From Arachnopeziza araneosa (lineage: Eukaryota; Ascomycota; Leotiomycetes; Helotiales; Arachnopezizaceae), in NCBI GenBank assembly GCA_003988855.1, contig QYAI01000110.1:29496-93495 (forward strand): a stretch of 64,000 nt of DNA. Reading direction: 5' to 3'. The translations under genes were made by a program, and so were the position numbers. Shown here piece by piece: positions 24,542 through 34,400 of this stretch (positions are counted from its first letter, which is position 1; every line of letters begins with the position of its first letter). Below the pieces are notes generated by a model. That model did not search any database. It was not told the DNA's origin and worked only from the letters and a program-made list of their open reading frames with translations.

Positions 24542-24568
24542 CCTGCATTCACTGCATTCACTGCATTG
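24542..24568. repeat. 9-bp tandem repeat in the presumed 3' UTR
   Basis: Three head-to-tail copies of ctgcattca (the last ends in gc) start about 30 bp after the stop codon of the Zn2Cys6 gene. Minor; function unknown. Confidence 0.55.
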
Positions 24569-25035
24569 CTTGCTTTTTTCACGGAGGATAGACTGATTGA
24601 TCTGGGAAGTTTGCCCATATTGTGGACCCTCGACCACCAAACTCAATATCAGAGGCTGTGTCTTTACTGTATTATGTACTTCAGAAATCGATGCCTTCTC
24701 ATTGCCAATTAACAGGCAGAAGACTACCAAAATAGTCTTAATCAAAACCGCGAATTCTGAAAAGTCCATCATATGCTGTGTCTCAAATCTAGAAACTAGG
24801 GCTGGCTGCAGGTGCTAACAACAGGTTTTGGACACGTGAAGTTAATCTATGGATTCCCCAACACCATATCTGAATCATACCTACCTAGGAAGGTAACTTG
24901 CCTCATTTGCCCATATTCAAAAGTATCAATCGAGTAGACAGACCAAAGATTTCGGATACCGAGAGTTGACTTTATTTCCTACCCAAACTCCACCCCAATG
25001 CTCTTACACCTATTATACAATGCTATAACCTAAGG

Positions 25036-25463
25036 TCATTTCTGACTAAGTCGACCCGGACCAATCTGTCCTGGCATCTCCTGCGCCCCTTCAGCCTTCA
25101 ACTTCTCTAGCGTCTGATTCCTCTGATACTCCATGACTCTCCTCTTCTTGAAATACGTAACCTATGTATAGCATAACATCAGCACCATCCCAAGCCTTCT
25201 TCCATCAATTATCCCCTTTAAAAACTCACCCAACTCGAAGCACAGTTCGCACCAAACTGTCTATCCTCAGCACCACACGCCTTGTCTGCCTTTCCCTTCT
25301 CGGTGATGCTGTCGATGATGCTGCTTCGGTCCAGACACTGGAAATAGGCGTCCCGGGCTTCCCAGCATCGTGCTCGTTGGCTCCTGTCCGGGGCTATGGG
25401 TGCGCCATCCGAGGATGTCTTTGGGGCGGGGAGGGAGGGAGTGGAGGAGCTCCAGAAGCCCAT
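25036..25463 (-). CDS. COA6: Cytochrome c oxidase assembly factor 6 (COA6/COX6B-like)
   Basis: A mitochondrial intermembrane-space protein needed for copper delivery to Cox2 in complex IV assembly. Start ATG 25463. Exons 25463-25230 and 25161-25036 join to 119 residues. The twin-cysteine signature is exact for COA6: CWEARDAYFQC is C-x9-C and CGAEDRQFGANC is C-x10-C, which separates it from COX6B subunits and CHCHD proteins of C-x9-C/C-x9-C type. It continues with SSWVTYFKKRRVMEYQR. A ~35-residue Ser/Pro-rich N-terminal extension precedes the fold; import probably uses the MIA40 route rather than a cleavable presequence. The gene is head to head with SYS1, with 331 bp between start codons. Confidence 0.9.
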
Positions 25464-25794
25464 TTGGATGGAATTGGTAGAGGTGGAAGCGATGATTGAT
25501 ACTGGGCTTTCTGTTAGCTTGTGTTCATTGTATGCGCTGCTAGATATCTTACCAGCTCTTGCGGATGAGAGATAACAATTGCAGGAATTACCAAGGGCCA
25601 GTGGAATTGAAAAGTCCCCGATTCTAAATCTTGAAGCTTCCCGGAATGCAGTTTCTTAGTCATCGGACTGGCAGAAAACTCACCGCCAAAAATCAATAGG
25701 CACCTTCGCATAATCCCAAGCTTCATCAAGACACACATCACGATGGCTTCGTGGTTCTCTCAACCCTCGTAGCGACCTCCGGAAATCATTTTAC
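25464..25794. promoter_or_regulatory. Bidirectional promoter region of COA6 and SYS1
   Basis: 331 bp separate the two start codons of divergent genes, so both promoters must lie here, perhaps with a non-coding 5' exon. A minus frame inside it (25741-25514) has no family resemblance. No factor site is assigned. Confidence 0.55.
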
Positions 25795-26480
25795 ATGGCG
25801 CGACGCCGTCGTCCACCCCGTCCTGGCGCCCTGACCGAACTACCTCCCCTCAAGATCCTCACGCAGATCATTCTTCTGCAGACAATATGGTATCTTTTTG
25901 GGACCGTCCTCATTCTATTCACGGCCTTGGTGGCAGGGAGACATTTCAGTCTAGATCTAGTGCTGAGTTGGAGGAGTCTCAGAGGAGATACCACGGTGGG
26001 ATGGATGTTGGGCCTGGTGTGGATGTTGAACTCGTTTATTGGGTTGGCTTCCCCTATCTCGAAGGACAGGAACAGAGCTGATATGCTAAACACAGTGTCA
26101 TTTCCATCCTTCTTCTCGTATCGCGCAGTAAACTCGTCCCGGATTTTGCGCTTACTATTCATTTCATCCACCTCGTCGTCGTATCTTTCTATTCGCATTC
26201 CATACCTCAAAACCTCCTGTGGTGGATCTTGCAGCTTGCGAGCGCGGCGATGATGACTTTCCTTGGAGTGTGGAGCTGTCAGTATAGGGAGCTCAGGCCA
26301 ATAAACTTCGGAGGAAGCAAAACATCCACGGCGAATGGAGATTCCACTGCTCCAAGTACAAATGATGGCGGAGATGAAGAACAAGGTTATGGGCGTGGTA
26401 GAGGGAGAGGGAGAGGAAGAGATGGAGCAGGAGAGTATGAAATGGTTGGGCTGAATACTAATAATGGAGAAGGATCATGA
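25795..26480 (+). CDS. SYS1: SYS1-family Golgi membrane protein
   Basis: An integral Golgi protein; in yeast Sys1 recruits the small GTPase Arl3 to the trans-Golgi. Start ATG 25795. Exons 25795-26042 and 26096-26480 join to 210 residues. The four membrane segments are clear: KILTQIILLQTIWYLFGTVL, VGWMLGLVWMLNSFIGVISI (across the intron), LTIHFIHLVVVSFYS and LLWWILQLASAAMMTFLG. The last is followed by the family end-block WSCQYRELRPI. The fungal protein has a longer cytosolic tail of ~55 residues with an Arg-Gly run (RGRGRGRGRDG). That tail is absent in the short yeast and animal forms, as far as I know, and is low-complexity. Confidence 0.9.
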
Positions 26481-26706
26481 ACGATTCGCTAGGTGTTTAA
26501 ATAGGTTTGGGACAACGATGCATCGGGCGGCGTTAACATTGTATAATATCAGCAAGTGGTTTTGGATAGCTTTAGTTACGGCAATATTCAAGCGCTGAAG
26601 TTGCAGAAGGCACATAGTTCTCAGGATCCAAATTCATTATCCACTACCCAGGGCTACCTTTGAGAGAGTCTACAGAGAAACTTAACACTAAAGTCGGGAA
26701 TCGGTA

Positions 26707-28716
26707 TCAAAACAAGTACGTCCTCTCTCGTCGACCTCCTTTTCCAGCCCAATGATCTCTCGATGGGCCAACTGGAAGTCCATCCAATTCAACGCCATCC
26801 TCACTTGGAGTGAATACCTGGGTGCCTGTGGTGCTAATTCTCATCAAACTCTGTTTCGGTCTATATAACTCTTTTACTGCAAGGGCGCTGTCCGAGACTG
26901 GATGATTGAGCAAGTTGACTATGAGCGGTCGTCTGGTGTCAACGTCTACCGAATGATCTTCTATCGGAGTTGCAAGTGCACTTCCGGCCGCGCTAAGCAT
27001 ATTCCTGTCTCTCTTCGGACGTTGAAAATCTTCGGGTGTAGTGACCTCCGAGAGCATACTTCTTCGGCGCTGGGTATTCCTACCAGATGCAGGAGATAAA
27101 ACTGGAGTACGTGAAGTGCTGGGTATCTGAGGTGTAAGTTCGTTGCCGGAATAGAGACTACCGCAAGTTGCACGCGATGTATTTGCTGGTGAAGCATTTT
27201 GGTTTGGGAATGCTTCAGTAGTGGACATTAGGACAGACCAGGAGGGTGTTGTCAAGGGAAGCCGGGCTGAAGTGGCAAGTTTTCCACTTCCAGCGGGAGT
27301 ACTGCTACCACTTATTGGTGTATTGTTACAGGGTGTGCTCTCGATGCTTGAGCTTTCAATGTCGCCTCTTTCCCGAGCCCTTCTTCTTCTAGCCTTACCA
27401 TCGCTGCTCATGATGGGGCTTGATTCACCGCTTTCATGAGATTCCGAGGCGGAAATCCTGTCTGCTAATGCTCTTACTGGCAGAGGGCTGTGAAGGCTCC
27501 CACTCAGTCGCCGTCTGAAATTTCTCCAACGCTTGACCACAAGTTCTCTTACTGGTTGCACGAACACATGGTGCGGTTCGGATCGGATCACTGGTTGCAG
27601 TCGATAATTTGATCTCGAGCTTCCACGAGAATCCATTTCCGAGTCAAAGTATTCTGCATCGTCTTGAACAAGTACGGATTCGGAGCTCTGCCTCGGCAGA
27701 GCAGATGAGCATTCTAATGGTTTTCTACTCACTGAACCTTGAAGCTTGACTGGGTCTAGAACGGATCTGCAATATTGACGCAAAGCAATATCACTTTCAG
27801 CGTCTGAAGATTCAACTGTCTCCTCTGCGGTGCTTGGGAGCCTTCTGGTCTTCTTAGTTTCGGTGTCTTGGTAGTTCGCGACAACTAATTGCGATGGGAT
27901 GGGTGGTGGTCCATCGAAAGTGCTTGGCCAGAGGTGGACTGGTGAAGTGTTTTGTGCTTGATGGCCAAAGCTGGGAGAATACCTGAAATGAGTATGCATT
28001 CGTAAGGAGCTAATCATAGGCGCATCTTGAGAAGGAAGAGTGGAACCATTCCTTAAACTGTAGTTCATAGTGTGTTCTGGAGGTAGAGTGAAACAAGAAC
28101 CTAGCAGTTGGACCGCAACAAGGTGTGCCAAATCATCGACTGAGCATGGATCGGCAAGATAGTTGTCTGATACCGCCCGCCGTTGTGCTGCATATTCTGA
28201 CTTGGGTTCGAGGTCAACTCCCCGCATCCATGCCTTGGGACGTGATCCATATCTCAACCTTGGTGACACTCTCTTCAAATACCCATATCTAGATTCTGTA
28301 AACCATCCATATGGACGGCCTGTCTGGCAGACTAATTGCCATTCGAATATCTCTCTGTCAATGGCATCCCAGGTTTTCTTCTCTTCCTCCTCCACCTCCT
28401 GGTCTTGCACCATCTCAAGCTTCGATGTGTCTGCTTGTCGAAAGGATGCATTACCATGTCTAATAAGAGATAGCGAGCGATTCGTTTTCCTGCTCTTCTT
28501 TTTCGTGCGCTCCGCCATATACAGCACCTGACTATTTTCCGAACCATTGCTCTCCGATCTCCGAGTATCTTGAATCGAAGCTTGACTGCATGATTGTCTT
28601 GACCGAGTGCGGCGATGCTTGCGGAAGATCTCGCCGAAATTGGAACTACTTTTTGTTCGTGGTAAGGATGCTGAGCTTTCTTCTGAACACAATGGAAATA
28701 TTTGGTAAGGATTCAT
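26707..28716 (-). CDS. Conserved-looking, largely disordered protein of unknown function
   Basis: A single long frame without introns, 669 residues if the ATG at 28716 (MNPYQIFPLC) is used; an in-frame ATG at 28782 would add 22. I do not recognise the family. The N-terminal ~100 residues are Ser/Arg-rich. The most structured part is about 105-200, with WDAIDREIFEWQLVCQTGRP and YGWFTESRYGYLKR, rich in aromatic residues. The remainder is Ser/Pro/Thr/Arg-rich with many RxxS and SP sites, suggesting a phosphorylated cytosolic or nuclear regulator. There is no signal peptide or membrane segment. The absence of stop codons over 2 kb and the compositional pattern support a real gene. Confidence 0.75.
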   Translation of the reverse strand: MNPYQIFPLCSEESSASLPRTKSSSNFGEIFRKHRRTRSRQSCSQASIQDTRRSESNGSENSQVLYMAERTKKKSRKTNRSLSLIRHGNASFRQADTSKLEMVQDQEVEEEEKKTWDAIDREIFEWQLVCQTGRPYGWFTESRYGYLKRVSPRLRYGSRPKAWMRGVDLEPKSEYAAQRRAVSDNYLADPCSVDDLAHLVAVQLLGSCFTLPPEHTMNYSLRNGSTLPSQDAPMISSLRMHTHFRYSPSFGHQAQNTSPVHLWPSTFDGPPPIPSQLVVANYQDTETKKTRRLPSTAEETVESSDAESDIALRQYCRSVLDPVKLQGSVSRKPLECSSALPRQSSESVLVQDDAEYFDSEMDSRGSSRSNYRLQPVIRSEPHHVFVQPVRELVVKRWRNFRRRLSGSLHSPLPVRALADRISASESHESGESSPIMSSDGKARRRRARERGDIESSSIESTPCNNTPISGSSTPAGSGKLATSARLPLTTPSWSVLMSTTEAFPNQNASPANTSRATCGSLYSGNELTPQIPSTSRTPVLSPASGRNTQRRRSMLSEVTTPEDFQRPKRDRNMLSAAGSALATPIEDHSVDVDTRRPLIVNLLNHPVSDSALAVKELYRPKQSLMRISTTGTQVFTPSEDGVELDGLPVGPSRDHWAGKGGRRERTYLF

Positions 28717-29038
28717 GATGATAGGGAACGAGGTAAAGAAAGTTCTTCTAGGTATTTTGGAGGGTTTAGAGATGAGAAACATTCCGAGATGAGAGAGGTA
28801 GACATCTTTTGCGGTAAGGAAGGTACGATGGGTGTAGTGCCAGATGGAAGTTTGGCCTGTCGTACTTGCTCCCTTGACAATATCATCTCCATTTTCACTA
28901 CTCTCATCATGAAATCACTTTGGTGCTCAATGTTCACAAGAGAACAAGATCGCACATTGACAAATCCCCTCTTGTACGAGTCGCAAAGTATAACGTTTAC
29001 TCCAAAAGAACATTTGCATACCGGGTGTTCTCTCGTCG

Positions 29039-29691
29039 TCAGTATCTCTCCTTCCATCGTTCTGTACCACCCGGCTGTAACATTTCCAACCCTTGGAGCC
29101 CTTGACATTGTACTACAGATTCCCACATGTGCGGTTTCCAATCCAAGTCTCTGTAGGGCCCAACAGGTTCAGGTTGCTTGATTCCTAGACTCTCTCGGTG
29201 CTCTTGATATATCGTCCAGCCCGGAATGCAATATCTGATAAATTCCAGGCGAAGTTTAAGATCAAAACTAGGGAGACATAGATTTGGCTCAAGATGTGCC
29301 CGGAAGGTTGAAGCAAAGAGCTCGCCAAAGATAATAAACTGAAAGGTCGTTCTTTCAGGCACACAATCAAGCCTTACAGCATCAGAGACTCCGCTATCCC
29401 AGATCTGTGGTGTGGAATATACCTGCTTGTCTTAATACATCCCATATTCTCGGGAGTTCGAAGAGCCCAGTCGCTCACTTGACGAGCGGTCGCGGCCACA
29501 AGGAAGTGCGGATCCGGTCTAAAGAAGATCCGAGCAGCAGCTGAAAGTCGAAGGATCTGGTTTGGGTTCGTCCTGGAAAATGCATGATGAAATGTGCTAC
29601 AGCTCGAAGATGTATTCATAAAGTCTTCGATATCACAGAGGTGGTACGAGATCAAGATGAGAATGTCCCAGGTTAACTCAGTGATCTTCAT
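29039..29691 (-). pseudogene. Broken F-box-type gene with likely internal deletion and frameshift
   Basis: The 5' part (29691-29420) opens with MKITELTWDILILISYHL and IEDFMNTSSSCSTFHHAF. This is an F-box-like start of a large ascomycete family that continues with RIFFRPDPHFLVAATARQVSDWALR, as here. In intact relatives, as I recall them, a long helical segment comes next. Here the sequence jumps to a second block (about 29403-29070) in another frame, WDSGVSDA, then CVPERTTFQFIIFGELFA. The first frame ends at a stop about 40 nt past the junction. An 18-bp GT...AG stretch at the junction is too short to be an intron and does not restore frame. It most likely has an internal deletion plus a frame change. 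A remote alternative is a rare assembly error. Confidence 0.6.
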
Positions 29692-30114
29692 GGCGGAAAC
29701 TTAGGAATAGATGATACAATGCGACCCGATTTCCGATTGAGCGCTCATGAATGTTTACTCTAAAGCTACACAAATGAGATTGATATCAACGAGTCAGCAT
29801 TGAAAGTCGAGCTAAAACCGATTTCTCGGACATCAGATTCAAATGGGTTTGGCACGCAACAAGTTGAAGAGTAAGATCAACGCAATCCCATCTATCGACC
29901 GCGACTTTAAGATCCAATCTGAGTTATGTGAAGGACAGAAGAGAGGTCATAGTCAACATCCAAAACAGATAAGAAGGGGGTCTGAGCAAGATGCCTAGTC
30001 AGCTAGCCAACCATTAGCTCCCGTACGACGCCACAGCGGGCAACTTCAGCGTCGTGTCTCACACCTCATCATGTCGTTTCAATGCTTATCACCAGCAAAG
30101 CCTGACATCTCAAG

Positions 30115-31422
30115 ATGTTGATGCCATCAGCAGCTCTCAGCCGTAAGAGAGCAGTACCGCTCATCATCTGTGCGTGCGCTCTCTACCTGGTGGTCTTTCA
30201 TACTTCACCCAATCACCCCTTTTCATGGGGCTCACCCCTGGCCTCGCAGTCCCCTATTGAGTCCTCAGATATTTTCAACGAGCCTCCCGCAGATTCAGAA
30301 GCAATAAGATCTCTATGTTCACAAACACAATGGAATCCAAACCTTTTGTTCACCTGCAACAACTCAGGAGGCGGCGTTGGAAACCTTCGCAACTCCATCC
30401 TGAATTGTGTAAGATATGCCATCTCAGCTGGAGCTGCCATGACACTACCAAAAGTCATTCTTCGAAACCCCACAAACATCGCTGATATCTGGGACCGTGA
30501 GCGGATTTCATTTGACTATATATTTGATCAACCGCACTATATTGAATCTCTGAGGCTGTCTTGCCCCCAGCTCCGGTTGCTCAACAGCACAGATGACCTT
30601 GCATATGACACCACGGGGATCAAAACATACTCTCTTCTTCCTGAAAAGATTGTCAAAATCAATCCAGATGGGATGGATCGTCCCCAAGATTGGAGAGGGG
30701 TGTTCTACCAATGGCTTGCCAACCGCACCGACATCTCCGAACCTGCGATTGTCGACCTCGAGAGATCGTATCTTCAATATCCCATCTACTCAGACCCCGA
30801 AGCATTTGCTTTGGACTTCGGTAAAATCCTCAAATTCCGAGTTGAAGCTCGACAGTTAGCCACAACTACGTTGAGAAACCTGATACAGACATACAGCCCC
30901 GGGGTGAGATACAACTCACCGACTTGGACAGGCGCGTTCTTTGGGGCACATCTTCGTACCGAGAAGGATTCAAGACAAGGATGGCCATGGTGGGAGTATG
31001 AATATTCAAAGTACGATACTCAATCCAAGTACTACCTAGAGCAAGCCGCTGCTTCTCATACCCCCGTCACCTATCTCGCTTCTGGGGATCTCGCCGAAGT
31101 CCAACACTTCACCGAAGATGCTCAGTCGCATAATCTCACAGTTGTGACGAAACATATTTTGCTCAAGGGGGTCGACAAGGAAAATCTGGACAAGCTGTCG
31201 TTCGATCAGCAAGCACTGGTGGATTATCTCGTGCTGTTAAAATCATCGGAGTTTGCAGGAGTAGGACATTCAAGTTTTGCGTGGAATATTGCTCTCTGGA
31301 GACATCAGTTTGCAAAGAGGAGAGATCACTTGAATGGGCCTCAATTGATGTCGGATGAGTTGAGTCAGGTATATGGAACTGTGAATCAGTACCCTGAGTA
31401 TGCTCCCTGCCTATGGCCTTAA
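30115..31422 (+). CDS. Type II membrane protein, O-fucosyltransferase-like glycosyltransferase
   Basis: Probable Golgi glycosyltransferase of a fungal family with GT-B, O-FucT-like features. A single exon of 435 residues; ATG 30115, with a second in-frame ATG two codons later. Residues ~13-30 (VPLIICACALYLVVFHTS) form a signal anchor, followed by a Ser/Pro stalk. The sugar-nucleotide-fold start is CNNSGGGVGNLRNSILNC (about 81-98). AFFGAHLRTEKD (about 273-284) resembles the H-x-R motif of GDP-fucose transferases. FAGVGHSSFAWNIA near 380 resembles the C-terminal FxG...SSF block. Several N-x-S/T sites occur. The donor and acceptor are unknown, and I infer the class from motifs only. Confidence 0.65.
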   Translation: MLMPSAALSRKRAVPLIICACALYLVVFHTSPNHPFSWGSPLASQSPIESSDIFNEPPADSEAIRSLCSQTQWNPNLLFTCNNSGGGVGNLRNSILNCVRYAISAGAAMTLPKVILRNPTNIADIWDRERISFDYIFDQPHYIESLRLSCPQLRLLNSTDDLAYDTTGIKTYSLLPEKIVKINPDGMDRPQDWRGVFYQWLANRTDISEPAIVDLERSYLQYPIYSDPEAFALDFGKILKFRVEARQLATTTLRNLIQTYSPGVRYNSPTWTGAFFGAHLRTEKDSRQGWPWWEYEYSKYDTQSKYYLEQAAASHTPVTYLASGDLAEVQHFTEDAQSHNLTVVTKHILLKGVDKENLDKLSFDQQALVDYLVLLKSSEFAGVGHSSFAWNIALWRHQFAKRRDHLNGPQLMSDELSQVYGTVNQYPEYAPCLWP

Positions 31423-34400
31423 TGTGTATGATAGTCAATTGGGTTTGCAATAGATTAATACAAATTTACAAAATCAAATTTGTAGTCTGAGAGCAGCATA
31501 AAAATCCTGACCAAGAATGGCAATCAGTCGTAGCTCATCGCCAAAAACTCTTCAAATTGTGTTACGTCAACATTAACATTTTGAATGATAAATCATGAGA
31601 GAACTCAGTGCAGATAATGACTTTGATTTTAAGAGTAGAGTATATTTCACATGTTATGCTAAATTGAGTGAGCAATGTCTAGTATTCCACAAGCGTGCCA
31701 GTCTCCTCATCAAGCCTTGTGGTCATAAGCTTCTTCCTCCGTGAGGCACCCTCTACTATCTACATCAACTGAACGCCAACGTTCCTGAGCCTCGGTCAAG
31801 TTTACCAGCCTCCCTCTTGAAGACCACAGTGCCCATTCGCAGAGAGAGAGAGAGCTTCCATCAAATCTTTACCCGCGCTCTTGAAAAGGATTTTTTATCT
31901 ATTCTCCTATCTATCGTGCAGCCGCTGGGCTCTGCGTGTAGAAGAACGGGTAAGTCTAGAGGGGAGCAGTATTATCCTTGCGATAGCAACAACTTGTAAG
32001 TAAATGATCTGGAGGATAATATTCTCTCATAATCTTTAGGCCGTGGGAAGAAGAGTGTCGTTCCTGCAATCTCCCTAACCTTGAAGAATCAGATCGAGAT
32101 TGTCAAATGCATGGACACAGCACCATTTGTCACGCGTGAATTTATTTACAATAGTTTTAATTTGATGGATTTTGAGGATTTTATTTATGTAGAAATTTGG
32201 TTCTTAGAAACACAGATTTAGAGAAGAACCTCATTATAATTAATCAGAAATCTCAAATCTTGCGAGTATTTAATATACTTTCTAAGCTCTGCTACTCTGT
32301 CGATGAATCCATACGGACTTGAGAATTCGACGCGCCTTCTTATTTGATACGTACCGAACCGTCTCGAAGACCTACCCCTTTACTTGAGCTATGGGCCATA
32401 AGTCCTGACAAAAGGCCATTGACTTGAGAGAGGATTCATGGGGATTCTTCGTTTGGGAAGAACACCAAGATTTGTATACAGAATCATTTTATCTTTTGCG
32501 GTGCGGCTTTACTTTCATAATCAGGGCCACGATGCATAGTTGTTTTGGTATCGACGCCGTTCTCGCCCAATCAGGCTTGAAATGTCGTCCAAGAGGCTCC
32601 ATCTACCCCGAGACGAGTCAACCTAGTGCAGTAATGTGTCCTAGAAAGCCTTTAGTTCCGCTTATGAGCCTTGAAATATCTTAATGTCAAATAAGAAGAA
32701 AGTACCGTTGAGGCCTACTGACAATCCATCCGAGGCTCATCTGCATCGCAGCGAGAAGAAGATTTGGAGGTGGACTTCATGCTTTGTGTTGTTGGCATAT
32801 TCGGGGTTATGGGTTGTTCATGATAAGAACTTGAGTTTGGACTCATTACTGGAATATTTGGAATTGAAGGTGTAAGTGGATTCGAGGCAAGACAAAGAGA
32901 GTAATACATAGCTGTCGAGTTTGTGTTGACTACTGTGAATAGGGAATTTTGCACCAGAATAGTGACACATTTAGATATGGTTGCCAATCAAAAAACCAAT
33001 ATTAAGGAAAGGCCCTGGAGCGCTCTAGGGAACGCGAATGAGAGAGAAATACTTAGTACAGCTAAACACATTGCTACAATCGAAACATAAAAATGACCCT
33101 TAATGTGGACACGAATGAGGTTCTGGTGGCGTTTTCTAAGCAGATGCAAACCAAATCTCAAATAATATCAGCTAGCTTCGTGCATGGCATCTGGGCACAT
33201 AGATGTGAGACGTGTAGGGTCCATGTCGCCTGTATCGATATGTCTCTGTTTTGAGAACCCTCTGAATCCGAAATTCTTGTTTACTTAATCTGAGACCATC
33301 GGCCCTATGGTGACGTTCGGTCTCCACCTTGGCACCTAAAAAGTCAGAACAAACTCAAATGCGGCGTCCACTCAAGTGCGTGAAAAACACAGGCCATCAA
33401 CCAAGAAGCTAAGCATTATGCGATGTAACACATTTTTCCAAAAAATCAGGCCATACGCGCAGGAAATGGAATCAAGGAGGCTTCTTCGTTTGTGCACTTG
33501 GGAGTGGAGATGGAGTTTCTTGTGCGCCATCTTCTCACTCTCGGGGATCTGTAATGAGTCTATTGCAACAACGAGCATCATTCCCTTGGTGGACAACTGA
33601 ATGCTGTAGATATAATTGTTCAGTCTGATTGGGACCTATCTTCAAGTGAGAAATCTTTCTCTTCACTGCAGCACATCAGTATCTTGGGCCTCCTATCCGA
33701 TCTTATCTCCGCGGCGCCACCTCGTGGGAGATTAAGCTTATTCGCTGGCTCACAATCATACCAAGCCGCCGGTTTGTTCCAGATCAATCTCCTCCCGTGT
33801 GCCATGGCGCGCGATCCAATCAATAATGGCAAATTATTGATCAATTGGCGCAACTAGAGTTGCAGAGAGACCACTTTTATTTAAGAGGAGCAGCCAGCCT
33901 CGTTATCAGATTCCAAGACGAGGCGTTTCAGGGATGGCCGAGTCTTCCGAAGCAATCCAGAGCTGACGCGGCCTATCCAAACCCCTACCTTCCTTCTCCT
34001 TGCAACAGCATCAAAAGGAAAATCAAAACAGGGACGATTTAAGGTTGGCCAAGCTTTGCTCTCACCCCACCAGATTCCGTCATTTAAGCAGGGTGGGGTG
34101 AGCAGGATCTTCTCGATTAACGATTTATGAAATCGACGCCTATATGTTAAACATGAGGGGGTCATAGAATGAGTGAGATTTAATAACTCAAGGGATGATC
34201 TTGACATTTGTGAGTAAAGTTGGACCACAACTTGCCGTGGATGAGTTGATGCAATGTGACCACTGGCGGAACGGATACCAAACTGAGAATGTGATGCGAT
34301 CGAACAGGAGCGGCGAAGGTGGTGAGCTGATGAGAGACAGGCAGATGTAGCCGTCAGTTGCTTGACCAAAGTCCACACGATGTCATTTGACGAGGTTGAG

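Noticed and set aside
29404..29421. 18-bp GT...AG stretch in the F-box-type gene as an intron
   Set aside because: Far shorter than the other introns here (about 45-55 bp), and its removal does not restore the second block's frame.
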